Below the pieces are notes generated by a model. The model did not search any database. It saw only the letters and a list, made by a program, of their open reading frames with translations, and was not told the origin of the DNA. Below, one piece after another: positions 8,106 to 15,764 of a DNA stretch of 34,811 bases (position 1 is the stretch's first letter; the number at the start of each line of letters is the position of its first letter). The stretch is from UMGS973 sp963609975 (lineage in GTDB: Bacteria; Bacillota; Clostridia; Peptostreptococcales; Anaerovoracaceae): positions 1 through 34,811 of the forward strand of contig CAVDMD010000004.1 of assembly GCA_963609975.1 (NCBI GenBank). The letters run 5' to 3'. The position numbers were made by a program, and so were the translations under genes.

Positions 8106-8190
8106 CTTAAATACCTCCTTGCTTTTGATAATTTGATTATATGAAGCAGGAGTAAACAGCTGTTTAAGCAAATTTAAACACAAAATAAAT

Positions 8191-8226
8191 TAAAAATCCG
8201 CACCGGAGAAAATCTCCGATACGGAT
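8191..8226 (-). terminator. Strong intrinsic terminator of the two-component operon
   Basis: On the minus strand ATCCGTATCGGAGA (8226-8213) pairs over all 14 positions, with two G-U pairs, with TCTCCGGTGCGGAT (8209-8196) around a three-base loop. TTTTTAATTTATTTT follows. It begins 14 bases after the response-regulator stop codon. Confidence 0.93.
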
Positions 8227-8239
8227 GAAGCATATATGG

Positions 8240-8935
8240 TTACAATGCACTGAGGCGATATCCGGCGCCCCATACTGTCTGGATATATTCGGGATGAGCG
8301 GGATCCCTTTCGAGTTTTTCGCGAAGCCTGCTGATATGAACGGCCACTGTGGCATTGTCGCCCATAGCTTCAAGACCCCAGACCTTTTCGTACAGTTCCT
8401 CTCTGCTGAATACAATATCCACATTGAGCATCATAAACAGAAGAAGCTCAAATTCTTTGTTTTTTAGTTCAACCTCTCTGCCGTCTGCATAGACACGATG
8501 CGTTTCTGTATTAAGAGAGATGCGCCCCAGCGTTATCTCTGAGCGGGCCTTGGGTTTGCCTGTAAGGCGCGCATACCGGGTCAGGTTTGCTTTTATTCTT
8601 GCAACAAGGACGCTTGGCGAAAAAGGTTTTTCAATATAGTCATCAGCTCCAAGTCCAAGTCCTCTGATTTTGTCTATATCCTGAAGTCTGGCTGTAACCA
8701 TCAGAATAGGAGTGTCTATTTTTTCCCTGAGCTTCCGGCAGACATCAAAACCATTCATCTTAGGCAGCATTATATCAAGCAGAATAAGGTCATAGCTGCC
8801 GGTAAGCCCCTCGCTGAGTCCGGAGAAGCCGTCGCTGCAGATGTTTACATCAAGCCCGCCTGCAAGCAGGTAGTCACGCTCTATAGCTGCTATATCCGCA
8901 TCATCTTCTATAATCAGTATTCTCTGTTTATTCAT
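8240..8935 (-). CDS. OmpR-family response regulator
   Basis: A 231-residue response regulator. The receiver domain (about 4-115) has the acidic pair in IIEDDADI, phospho-acceptor aspartate at about residue 54 (LLDIMLP), MVTA and the conserved lysine in YIEKPF. A winged-helix effector domain (about 130-228) ends in HISRLREKLERDP...VWGAGYRL. It would be phosphorylated by the histidine kinase encoded just upstream. Two ATGs are in frame: AGGAGG is only three bases from the first (8941) but nine bases from the second (8935), so 8935 is chosen. The gene overlaps the kinase gene by eight bases. Targets are unknown; nothing nearby is an obvious regulon member. Confidence 0.93.
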   Translation of the reverse strand: MNKQRILIIEDDADIAAIERDYLLAGGLDVNICSDGFSGLSEGLTGSYDLILLDIMLPKMNGFDVCRKLREKIDTPILMVTARLQDIDKIRGLGLGADDYIEKPFSPSVLVARIKANLTRYARLTGKPKARSEITLGRISLNTETHRVYADGREVELKNKEFELLLFMMLNVDIVFSREELYEKVWGLEAMGDNATVAVHISRLREKLERDPAHPEYIQTVWGAGYRLSAL

Positions 8936-10376
8936 TTGCATTGTCCTCCTTGGCAGGCAGAGTTATAACTATGGCAAGACCGCCTTCTGCAGCGTTTTCC
9001 GCTGTGATAATACCTCCCATATTTTTGATGGCATTAGATGAAATAGCAAGTCCCAGCCCGCTGCCTCCGGCAGTATTGCGGCGCGCAGGGTCGGTACGGT
9101 AGAACACATTGAAAAGCTTTGGCAGCGCTTCTTCCGGAACTCCGGGGCCGTTGTCTGCAATGCGCAGCATGCAGCTTCTGCCTGCTTTTTTCAATGATAC
9201 CCGGACCTCTGCGACTGCTGCTGTTTTGTATTTGGCACTGTTGTCTGTGATGTTGCGGATTACGCGGGAAAAAAGCTCTCTGTTTATATCCGCTTTGCAG
9301 GGCTCAAGTGTTTCTGTAATCAGCTTCAGATTTTTCTTTTCGTACTCATCGGAAAGCTCCGCTATTATATCTGCAGTTTCAAGGTCAAGTCTTACAGTCT
9401 GCATTTCAACGGAATACCCGTCAAGCTCCAGCTTTGAAAAGGTGAAAATCTGATTTACCAGCCGGTCTATTTCTTCCGCCTTGCGCTTGATTGTAAGCAG
9501 ATAGTTTTGTCTCAGCTGCGGTGTTTCGACTATGCCGTCAAGAAGTCCTTCAACATATGCTCGGATAGAGGTTAAAGGTGAACGCAGGTCGTGAGAGATA
9601 TCAGCCATAAGCTGCTTGCGGTTTTTGTCATTTTGCTTTGTCTGCTCAACCGAAAGCTTCAGCCTTGAGGCCATAGCGTTAAAGGCGCCGCAGACAGAGG
9701 TAAATTCATCGTTTCTGTCGTAGTCTATTCTGAAATCCAGATTGCCTCTGCCAAGTTCTTCTGCTCCTGTCATCAGCATATCAAGAGGATCTTCTATTTT
9801 GCGGAATACAAACCGGGTCATTACCCTGTTCATTATATATATCGAAAGGAATACGACAAACACCAGCAGAATACAGGAAAAAGCGATTACTGTTTTGAGG
9901 TTTTCTCCCATTTTTTCACTTTGCGTGCATAATATATATATATCATATTGTTTGTCATCTATCATCTCTGTTGTCTTGTATATGCTTCTGCTTCCGGAGG
10001 AGGCGGCAGCGCCGTCTGTCTGCAGCAGATCCGAAGCTGCAATAAGTCTGTCATCACTGTCTGCTGTGTTTCCGTAAGCATATACGGATTTGCCGCTGCA
10101 GCGTATTTCCATCCTCATAAAACTGCTGTCAAGAAGTTTCTGCAGGTTCTGCCTGCTGTCCTCTGACAGGCTGCCCTCAAGGTATTCTTCAGCAAATTCC
10201 ACCGCACCTTTGCTTGCGAAGTAAAATTCGTCAGTGCCCTCAAGCCCCAGACTGGTGCCGTTTTTAAAAACACCGAATATGATTGCAATGCATATGGAGC
10301 CTGCAATGGCGGCGATTACCACAGGGACAGCTATCATCATTAGGTTGGACAAAAAAAGCCTTCTCTTTATAGTCAA
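8928..10376 (-). CDS. HAMP-domain sensor histidine kinase
   Basis: With a TTG start at 10376 the protein has 482 residues. A first membrane segment (about 10-38) precedes an extracytoplasmic sensor of ~125 residues. A second segment (about 160-185) follows, then HAMP (about 190-240), the HisKA H-box SHDLRSPLTSIRAY (about residue 263), and an ATPase domain with an N-box (NITDNSAKY), DNGPGVPEE and GGSGLGLAIS. It phosphorylates the downstream OmpR-type regulator. The frame also has a GTG at 10385, but that codon lies inside the AGGAGG site itself; the TTG seven bases after AGGAGG is better placed. The ligand cannot be inferred. Confidence 0.92.
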   Translation of the reverse strand: MTIKRRLFLSNLMMIAVPVVIAAIAGSICIAIIFGVFKNGTSLGLEGTDEFYFASKGAVEFAEEYLEGSLSEDSRQNLQKLLDSSFMRMEIRCSGKSVYAYGNTADSDDRLIAASDLLQTDGAAASSGSRSIYKTTEMIDDKQYDIYILCTQSEKMGENLKTVIAFSCILLVFVVFLSIYIMNRVMTRFVFRKIEDPLDMLMTGAEELGRGNLDFRIDYDRNDEFTSVCGAFNAMASRLKLSVEQTKQNDKNRKQLMADISHDLRSPLTSIRAYVEGLLDGIVETPQLRQNYLLTIKRKAEEIDRLVNQIFTFSKLELDGYSVEMQTVRLDLETADIIAELSDEYEKKNLKLITETLEPCKADINRELFSRVIRNITDNSAKYKTAAVAEVRVSLKKAGRSCMLRIADNGPGVPEEALPKLFNVFYRTDPARRNTAGGSGLGLAISSNAIKNMGGIITAENAAEGGLAIVITLPAKEDNANE

Positions 10377-10398
10377 AGGTTTCACCTCCTACAATCAG

Positions 10399-10427
10399 AT
10401 TATATCATATCAGGTGCGGGGATATAT
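10399..10427 (-). promoter_or_regulatory. Probable promoter of the two-component operon
   Basis: The minus strand has TATAAT (10404-10399) a few bases after a TG, giving a run like an extended -10. The -35 region is poor (ATATAT at a 17-base spacing). It is the only good -10 upstream of the kinase gene. Confidence 0.5.
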
Positions 10428-10477
10428 AAACAGGAGATAAAATAATCTGCAGGAGCACTCATAAAGTGTGCTTTCCG

Positions 10478-10506
10478 TGGAAATATGGCCGGACATATGA
10501 TATAAT
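10478..10506 (+). promoter_or_regulatory. Promoter of the histidine phosphatase - cysK pair
   Basis: TATAAT at 10501-10506 follows TGA, close to an extended -10. A 17-base spacer separates it from TGGAAA at 10478-10483 (four of six to TTGACA). It lies 35 bases upstream of the phosphatase start. Confidence 0.65.
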
Positions 10507-10540
10507 TTAGACAGCTAATAGATTTGAGGAGCAGACAACT

Positions 10541-11164
10541 ATGAAATCACACATCCACCTTATAAGGCATGGCATTACAGAGGGCAACCTGAACAGATGG
10601 TACTACGGAGCGAAGGACATACCGCTGGTTGAGCAGGGTATAGCGCAGCTCAGAGCTGATGCGGCAGAGGGTATTTACCCTGACCCTGAGGGAGCTGACA
10701 TATATACATCGGGTATGCTCAGATGCAGACAGACACTCAATGCCATTTACGGCGATATCGACTATACGATAATTCCGGAGCTGAGAGAAATCAACTGCGG
10801 GGAGTTTGAATGCAGGAGCCACAGAGAGCTTAAATCAGACGAAAGATATGTCATATGGTGTGACGACAAAACAGGCGATATGCCTATGCCCGGAGGAGAA
10901 AGCCGGAATCAGTTTATGGCCAGAGTTCACAAAGGCTTTGAAGAACTTTTCAAAAGGCATCAGCTGAAAATGCTTTCGCTCAGACATTCGGGCAGTGAGG
11001 CAAGCTCGATAGCAATTGTGCATGGCGGAGTTACGGCTGCCATTATGTTTGAACTGTTTGGCGAGGGTGACATAAACAGATTCTGGAACTGGCTGCCTGA
11101 CCCGGGCAGAGGCTGGAGTATTACCATTACAGACGGCAAAGCGACAGGATACGAAAGGATATAG
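10541..11164 (+). CDS. Histidine phosphatase superfamily protein (phosphoglycerate mutase/CobC-like)
   Basis: A 207-residue branch-1 histidine phosphatase. The catalytic RHG is at residues 9-11 (LIRHGITEGN), R62-type LRC in SGMLRCRQT, the acid/base glutamate in INCGEFE, and the second histidine in AIVHGGVT. Family members include phosphoglycerate mutases, alpha-ribazole phosphatase (CobC) and broad phosphatases. The size and the ELREINCGEFEC segment fit alpha-ribazole phosphatase, and the window does have cobT/cobU/cobS 8 kb away, but the direct neighbour is cysteine synthase, so substrate is left open. GAGGAGCAG is the ribosome-binding site. It ends two bases before cysK. Confidence 0.85.
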   Translation: MKSHIHLIRHGITEGNLNRWYYGAKDIPLVEQGIAQLRADAAEGIYPDPEGADIYTSGMLRCRQTLNAIYGDIDYTIIPELREINCGEFECRSHRELKSDERYVIWCDDKTGDMPMPGGESRNQFMARVHKGFEELFKRHQLKMLSLRHSGSEASSIAIVHGGVTAAIMFELFGEGDINRFWNWLPDPGRGWSITITDGKATGYERI

Positions 11165-11166
11165 AT

Positions 11167-12090
11167 ATGAGAAACATTAAACAGAGTGTAACAGAGCTTA
11201 TAGGAGGCACGCCTCTTGTCAGAATAAACAACATCGAAAAGCTTGAAAATATAGATGCAGAGCTTCTGGTTAAATTTGAAGCGGTGAATCCCGGCGGAAG
11301 CGCCAAGGACAGACCTGCGCTCAATATGATAGCGGAAGCCGAAAAAGCGGGGATTCTCAAACCCGGCGGCACTATTATAGAGCCGACCAGCGGCAATACG
11401 GGTGTGGGGCTTGCAATGGTTGCAGCCGCAAAAGGCTACAGGGCGATTATGGTAATGCCCGAAACCATGAGCATCGAAAGGCGCAAGCTGCTTGCGGCAT
11501 ACGGTGCAGAGATAGTTCTCACAGAGGGAGCCGGGGGAATGGCAGGAGCTGTTGCCAGGGCAGAGGAATTAAACAAATCCACGCCTAATTCCATAATAGC
11601 GGGACAGTTTGTAAATCCGGCAAATTCCGCTGCGCATTTTGCCGCAACAGGCCCTGAAATCTGGCAGGATACAGAAGGCAGGATAGATATATTTGTGGCA
11701 GGAATAGGCACCGGCGGTACTGTTACGGGTGTTGGAACCTACCTCAAAAAACAGAATCCGGAGATCAGAATCGTTGCGGTAGAGCCGTATGATTCGCCGC
11801 TGCTTTCACAGGGCAAGGCAGGCCCTCACGGACTGCAGGGCATAGGCGCAAACTTTGTGCCTGAGGTGCTTGATACAGACATCTATGATGAAATAATAAC
11901 GGTTACCACAGAGGAAGCCATGGACGCAATGAAATCCCTTGCGCAAAACGAGGGACTGTTTGCGGGGATAACAAGCGGAGCTGCCGTTAATGCGGCTTTG
12001 AGGCTTGCCAAAAGAGCCGAAAACAAAGGTAAAACAATCGTGGCATTTCTCCCTGATACGGGTGAAAGATACCTGAGCGTTCTGGACTGA
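11167..12090 (+). CDS. cysK: Cysteine synthase (O-acetylserine sulfhydrylase)
   Basis: CysK forms cysteine from O-acetylserine and sulfide in the cytoplasm. The 307-residue protein is of standard length. It shows IGGTPLVR, NPGGSAKDRPALNM with the PLP lysine at about residue 47, the substrate loop TSGNTG (about 77-82), the PLP-phosphate loop GIGTGGT (about 178-184) and SGAAVNAAL near the C-terminus. Ribosome-binding site AAAGGA precedes the ATG, which is two bases after the phosphatase stop, so the two are co-transcribed. The nearest related families are cystathionine beta-synthase-like enzymes, but the protein has no extra domains. Confidence 0.95.
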   Translation: MRNIKQSVTELIGGTPLVRINNIEKLENIDAELLVKFEAVNPGGSAKDRPALNMIAEAEKAGILKPGGTIIEPTSGNTGVGLAMVAAAKGYRAIMVMPETMSIERRKLLAAYGAEIVLTEGAGGMAGAVARAEELNKSTPNSIIAGQFVNPANSAAHFAATGPEIWQDTEGRIDIFVAGIGTGGTVTGVGTYLKKQNPEIRIVAVEPYDSPLLSQGKAGPHGLQGIGANFVPEVLDTDIYDEIITVTTEEAMDAMKSLAQNEGLFAGITSGAAVNAALRLAKRAENKGKTIVAFLPDTGERYLSVLD

Positions 12091-12098
12091 GTTTGGGA

Positions 12099-12127
12099 TT
12101 GACGCGCCCCGTATAATATGGTATCCT
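12099..12127 (+). promoter_or_regulatory. Promoter region of the mntP riboswitch
   Basis: TTGACG (12099-12104) and TATCCT (12122-12127) are 17 bases apart. A perfect TATAAT also lies at 12112-12117, but without a -35 at proper distance. Either would begin transcription just before the aptamer. Confidence 0.6.
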
Positions 12128-12133
12128 ATTAGA

Positions 12134-12276
12134 AATTTGAGGGAGTAGATGGCGCATCCTGCGTGGCAAGTCAACATACTGATTGCAAAATCTGGCTTGC
12201 ATTAAATATCGAGACTCAAGGTATGGTAAAGCTGTGCCTGAAGTCTCGCTTTCAGGCATTATGCCTGATTTTTTTT
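12134..12276 (+). ncRNA. yybP-ykoY-type manganese riboswitch with intrinsic terminator
   Basis: The leader of mntP carries the yybP-ykoY landmarks GAGGGAGTAG (12139-12148) and GTCAACATAC (12170-12179). A closing helix TTGAG (12137-12141) / CTCAA (12215-12219) brackets the aptamer. Riboswitches of this class bind Mn2+ and turn on Mn exporters such as mntP, which is exactly the downstream gene. The expression platform has TCAGGC/GCCTGA (12252-12268) followed by eight T residues as terminator. A competing helix TGCCTGAA (12235-12242) / TTCAGGCA (12251-12258) is the antiterminator. A third pairing, CGAGACT (12210-12216) with AGTCTCG (12242-12248), could link aptamer and platform. The class is from memory of the consensus, not a covariance search. 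Confidence 0.8.
12252..12276 (+). terminator. Riboswitch-controlled intrinsic terminator
   Basis: TCAGGC (12252-12257) pairs with GCCTGA (12263-12268) around ATTAT, followed by TTTTTTTT to 12276. The ribosome-binding site GGAGG of mntP starts at the next base. Confidence 0.85.
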
Positions 12277-12286
12277 GGAGGAATAT

Positions 12287-12856
12287 ATGGGAATAATCGA
12301 AATTATGCTTATAGGCGTGGGACTTTCAATGGACGCATTTGCCGTATCGATATGCAAAGGTCTTTCAACACAAAAGCTGAGGGTCTCCCACTACCTTATA
12401 ATCGGGGCGTGGTTTGGCGGTTTTCAGGCACTGATGCCGGCCATAGGCTATCTGCTGGGAGCAACCTTTGAAAAATACATCACAGCCTTTGACCACTGGA
12501 TAGCGTTCGTACTGCTGGTGCTGATAGGCGGTAACATGATAAAAGAAAGCCTCTCAAATGAGGAGGCTGATACCAATGCTTCGTTTGCGTTTAAGACGAT
12601 GCTTCTGATGGCGATTGCAACAAGCATAGACGCTCTTGCGGTGGGAGTCACTTTCGGACTGCTGCCTGATGTAAACATAATAGCGGCCATAACAATCATA
12701 GGAGCTACGACCTTTGTCCTTTCGGGGGCAGGCCTTAAAGTCGGCAATGTGTTCGGACTTAAATACAAATCAAAGGCAGAGCTTGCCGGAGGAATTATTC
12801 TCATACTGATAGGCATAAAAATACTTCTGGAGCATCTGGGAGTGATAGCATTCTGA
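12287..12856 (+). CDS. mntP: Manganese efflux pump MntP
   Basis: MntP exports Mn2+ across the cytoplasmic membrane. The 189-residue protein has six predicted helices in two repeats, each with the family's acidic motif: GLSMDAFAVSICKG at the N-terminus and TSIDALAVGVTFG near residue 110. These aspartates are the metal-binding residues known in the family. A TTG at 12275 is in frame, but it lies in the terminator T-tract; GGAGG (12277-12281) five bases before the ATG at 12287 fixes the start. Control by the upstream Mn riboswitch fits a detoxification role. Confidence 0.93.
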   Translation: MGIIEIMLIGVGLSMDAFAVSICKGLSTQKLRVSHYLIIGAWFGGFQALMPAIGYLLGATFEKYITAFDHWIAFVLLVLIGGNMIKESLSNEEADTNASFAFKTMLLMAIATSIDALAVGVTFGLLPDVNIIAAITIIGATTFVLSGAGLKVGNVFGLKYKSKAELAGGIILILIGIKILLEHLGVIAF

Positions 12857-12922
12857 GAAAAAGTCTGATTTAACATTCGAGAAGTTAAAATAGAATAAAT
12901 CAAGTTAAAAAGGGGAGATATT

Positions 12923-13531
12923 ATGAAATTAAAAGTATTCTTCAAAAGATACATAATGATGACTTTTATTATCTGCATAGTTGTATTTCTGCTGCTGTCT
13001 GTTACAGGCTATTATGTATGCGGCAAAAACATAGACATGGCAAACAGGCTGATAGGCGCATTTATGGATATGGCAGATGACAGCGGCCTGATTAAAGATG
13101 ACGGTCAGATATCGGTGGCAGCGCTGTTTCTGAACAACCTCAGGGCAACCGCTATGGCTGTCATACTTGGCATTGTGCCGTTCTTTTTCCTGCCGGCAGT
13201 AGTGCTTCTTTCCAACGGAGCGATAATGGGCTCGGCATTTGCGGTTATAGGGCAGCACAGCGACAATCTGATAGCATACTTCATAGGAGGCATACTGCCT
13301 CATGGAATTTTTGAAATCCCTGCAATCTGTCTTGGCATATCAATGGGTATAATTCTCTGCCTGTTCATATGTGAGAAGATACTTGACAAAGGTAAGCTTT
13401 CTCATATCAAAGCAGGAGAGTTTTTCAAAAACACAGTCAAGCTGTTTCTGTTTGTCGCAGTGCCGCTGCTTATGATTGCCGCTGCAGTTGAAACCTACAT
13501 AACCCCGGTTATAATGAATGCGTTAGTTTAG
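12923..13531 (+). CDS. SpoIIM-family membrane protein
   Basis: A 202-residue protein with about five membrane helices and the SpoIIM/DUF95 core: FLNNLRATAMAVILGI, LSNGAIMGSAF and the signature LPHGIFEIPAI near residue 130. In Bacillus, SpoIIM is part of the DMP complex needed for engulfment, but wider family members occur in non-sporulating bacteria and archaea, so sporulation cannot be concluded. AAAAAGGGGAGATATT supplies the ribosome-binding site. It may be transcribed from mntP (66-base gap, no terminator seen) or alone. Its 3' end overlaps the convergent MocR gene by nine bases. Confidence 0.82.
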   Translation: MKLKVFFKRYIMMTFIICIVVFLLLSVTGYYVCGKNIDMANRLIGAFMDMADDSGLIKDDGQISVAALFLNNLRATAMAVILGIVPFFFLPAVVLLSNGAIMGSAFAVIGQHSDNLIAYFIGGILPHGIFEIPAICLGISMGIILCLFICEKILDKGKLSHIKAGEFFKNTVKLFLFVAVPLLMIAAAVETYITPVIMNALV

Positions 13532-14869
13532 CCATTTGCGGATCAGCTCATCTGTCATTTCGACAGGTATGCGGCTGTAATAGAATATTAGGGTGTTTTC
13601 ACCCGAAAGCTGCACATCAAGTCCCATTTCATCCGCTTTTGCGCACAGTGCTTTAGCGGTTTTTGCAGAGTCTGTCTCCAGTATTATATTTATTCCCGAA
13701 GATGTGTTGACTGCCCTTACACTGTCACCGCCGCAGGTGCTGATAGCCGTAAGGGTTTTTTGCAGCTTGTGGGAATAAAGATTTCTCAGCTTCTTTATAT
13801 TTGTCTGATACATACCGTTTTCCATAAAAAGCGCCAGAGTAAGCTGCTCCGCCTTGGAACAGGTCTGAGTGTAGTTTGATTTGATTCTGCGGAATATATC
13901 AGCCATTTTTTCGGGCAGTATCATATAGCTTATCTTGATTGACGGAAACAGCGTTGATGAGAAAGACCCAAGATATACAACGCAGCTGCCGCCGTCTATA
14001 CCCTGCATCGCAGGTACGGGACGCCCGAAATAGCGAAGCTCGCTGTCATAATCGTCCTCGACGATGATGCTGTTGTTTTTGTATGCCCACTCAAGTAGCT
14101 CCCGCCGCCTGCCTATAGGCATCACAGCTCCTGTGGGAAACTGGTTTGACGGGCTTGCATATGCGACAGAGCGGATATTGTCGGGGAGCTTTTCGATACA
14201 GATGCCGTCGGATTTTACAGGGACAGGCGTGATTACAAAACCGTTGTCTCTGAATATGTTTCGCACAGGCATATAGCCGGGCTCCTCCATGGCGGCATGA
14301 CTTATTCCCATTTCATTGAGTATGCGGGTAAGCTGAATTGTTATCTGCTGAGTGCCGGCACCTATCACCACCTGTTCGGGACTGCAGATTACTCCCCTTG
14401 CATTGAATACGTATTTCGATATTTCATATCGCAGCGGCGACTCGCCCTGCGGATCTCCTTCAAACATCAGAAGATGTGAATACTCGGTAAAAACTCTGTT
14501 GGAGCATTTTTTCCATTTGTTGAAATCAAAGCACGAAACATCATATATACGGTTTCCGGGCGGACTGACAGGCGCTCTGTATGCAGCGGCTGTTTCTTCG
14601 GAAGCCGCAGACGGAACCTTGCCTATGTCCTTGATATAGTAGCCCGAATGAGGGCGCGGCTCTATATATCCTTCGACTGCAAGCTGATTGTAGCTTTGGG
14701 ATACGGTCGTAATGCTGATGCCAAGACTTGCGGCAAGTGAGCGCAGCGACGGCAGACGTTCTCCGTAATGCATATTGCCTGTCAGAATATCTGATTTGAT
14801 GCAGTCGTAGAGCTGCAGATATATGGGTCTTGTTGATTTCAGATCAAAATCGGGAATGATAGCTTTCAC
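13523..14869 (-). CDS. MocR/PdxR-type GntR regulator with aminotransferase-like domain lacking the PLP lysine
   Basis: The 448-residue protein begins with a GntR winged helix (about 10-75: RPIYLQLYDCIKSDI, SLRSLAASLGISITTVSQ) followed by a fold-type I aminotransferase domain (about 115-448). MocR proteins use PLP as effector and control B6, GABA or transporter genes. Expected motifs are present (SPSNQFPTG, VEDDYDSELRYFG), but the segment normally reading GSFSKTLxP here reads GSFSSTLFP. Residue 305, which should be the Schiff-base lysine (K312 in GabR), is serine, encoded by TCA at 13957-13955. The histidine of the usual PSHQ is also asparagine. The start is GTG, eight bases after AGAGG. It lies divergent from the ECF S component, its likely target. 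Confidence 0.88.
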   Translation of the reverse strand: MKAIIPDFDLKSTRPIYLQLYDCIKSDILTGNMHYGERLPSLRSLAASLGISITTVSQSYNQLAVEGYIEPRPHSGYYIKDIGKVPSAASEETAAAYRAPVSPPGNRIYDVSCFDFNKWKKCSNRVFTEYSHLLMFEGDPQGESPLRYEISKYVFNARGVICSPEQVVIGAGTQQITIQLTRILNEMGISHAAMEEPGYMPVRNIFRDNGFVITPVPVKSDGICIEKLPDNIRSVAYASPSNQFPTGAVMPIGRRRELLEWAYKNNSIIVEDDYDSELRYFGRPVPAMQGIDGGSCVVYLGSFSSTLFPSIKISYMILPEKMADIFRRIKSNYTQTCSKAEQLTLALFMENGMYQTNIKKLRNLYSHKLQKTLTAISTCGGDSVRAVNTSSGINIILETDSAKTAKALCAKADEMGLDVQLSGENTLIFYYSRIPVEMTDELIRKWLN

Positions 14870-14881
14870 AGGTAAATCCTC

Positions 14882-15019
14882 TGTATATATATTTTGTTCA
14901 AAAAAGAAATAACAATATGGTTAAATGATAGCCTAAATCGCTTAAAAAGTCAAATTGTATATATAAAAATAATCGTATTTGCATATTTATTTATATACAA
15001 TTATGAGTTAATATATACA
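14882..15019. promoter_or_regulatory. Divergent regulatory region with four TGTATATA boxes
   Basis: Between the MocR gene and the ECF S component lie TGTATATA at 14882-14889 and 14957-14964, and its inverse TATATACA at 14992-14999 and 15012-15019. The middle pair belongs to a longer dyad, ATTGTATATA (14954-14963) against TATATACAAT (14992-15001). The last two are 20 bases apart, about two helical turns. MocR regulators bind repeated half-sites, so these are probable operators; the region is very A/T-rich, which lowers certainty. Confidence 0.5.
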
Positions 15020-15046
15020 TATGGATAGCAGAAAGGAGATTTGCAG

Positions 15047-15592
15047 ATGACAACAATGGAAAAAACAAACAAGCTGGTAATGACAGCACTTATGATGTGC
15101 ATGATTATAGTTCTTACGATGTTTGTCAAGGTGCCTATTCCTATGACACAGGGGTATGTTCATCTTGGCGATGCAATGATATTCATTTCAGTTATGCTGC
15201 TGGGGCTTAAATACGGTGCGGCAGCGTCTGCAGTCGGCTCTGCAATGGCAGATATATTCTGCGGAGTTGCAATGTGGGCGCCATGGACACTGGTTATCAA
15301 ATTTATAATGGCGGCGATTATGGGTATCATACTTGACAAGGGCAGGGGGTCTGTATCTGTTGTAAGGCAGATTGCAGCCATGGTTGCAGGCGGATTTTTT
15401 ATGGTCGCAGGATATTTTGCCGCAGAGGGTATTATGTACGGCAACTGGGCGGTGGCGGCTCTGGGAATCCCCTGGAATATAGGACAGTTTGCTGTCGGCA
15501 TGGCCATAGCGACTGCACTGTCTGCGGCGCTTTGCAGGACATCTGCAGGCAAGCTGTTTGCATACAGGCTTGCAGACAAAAAAGCTTCGTGA
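15047..15592 (+). CDS. ECF transporter S component (PF07155-like, vitamin uptake)
   Basis: This 181-residue protein has five to six membrane helices. It begins KLVMTALMMCMIIVLTMFVKVP, as S components do, and has the signature QGYVHLGDAMIF and ADIFCGVAMWAPWTLVIK. This matches the ECF S-component group of PF07155, which includes members assigned to pyridoxine or hydroxymethylpyrimidine uptake. A divergent MocR regulator favours a B6 vitamer, but that is inference. No EcfA/EcfT energising module is nearby, so it would share one encoded elsewhere. Two starts are open; AAAGGAG (15032-15038) is eight bases before the ATG at 15047 and only two before the TTG at 15041, so 15047 is preferred. Confidence 0.82.
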   Translation: MTTMEKTNKLVMTALMMCMIIVLTMFVKVPIPMTQGYVHLGDAMIFISVMLLGLKYGAAASAVGSAMADIFCGVAMWAPWTLVIKFIMAAIMGIILDKGRGSVSVVRQIAAMVAGGFFMVAGYFAAEGIMYGNWAVAALGIPWNIGQFAVGMAIATALSAALCRTSAGKLFAYRLADKKAS

Positions 15593-15627
15593 TGACAGAG
15601 GGTCGGCGCGAATAAAGATGACAGGAT

Positions 15628-15673
15628 AAATCCCGCCTGAGGCAGTTAAAATGCTGTTTTGGGCGGGATTTTT
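15628..15673 (+). terminator. Intrinsic terminator of the ECF S component gene
   Basis: AAATCCCGCC (15628-15637) pairs perfectly with GGCGGGATTT (15662-15671), with a smaller CAG/CTG helix in the loop and TTTTT at the end. It separates the vitamin-uptake gene from the accessory module downstream. Confidence 0.92.
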
Positions 15674-15713
15674 ACGCAGGAGCAGTGCGTCTTTCTTTTA
15701 TATGTTGTTAATA

Positions 15714-15745
15714 AAACTTGACATATGACAAGTTTGGTGTATCAT
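15714..15745 (+). promoter_or_regulatory. Promoter of the HipA-like kinase gene with overlapping 22-bp palindrome
   Basis: A perfect -35 TTGACA (15718-15723) and TATCAT (15740-15745, five of six) are 16 bases apart. Centred on the -35 is AAACTTGACAT-ATGACAAGTTT (15714-15735): 10 of 11 positions in each arm are symmetric. A protein bound here would block RNA polymerase. The partner gene of the operon encodes a helix-turn-helix protein, the obvious candidate for autorepression. Expected transcription start is about 15752, leaving a leader of only 13-17 bases. Confidence 0.75.
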
Positions 15746-15764
15746 ATAGGTGTGAGGAGGGGAT

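Noticed and set aside
10541..11164. Naming the histidine phosphatase cobC
   Set aside because: Catalytic motifs are shared by many phosphatases and it is paired with cysK, not the cob operon.
12112..12117. TATAAT paired with TTGACG at 12099
   Set aside because: The spacer is only seven bases; the TTGACG fits the TATCCT at 12122 instead.
12923..13531. Taking the SpoIIM-family gene as proof of sporulation
   Set aside because: The family is widespread in non-sporulating bacteria and archaea, and no other sporulation gene is in the window.
15047..15592. Naming the ECF S component bioY
   Set aside because: The HLGDAMIF and WAPWTLVIK signatures fit the PF07155 group rather than BioY; the BirA-type site is 8 kb away.
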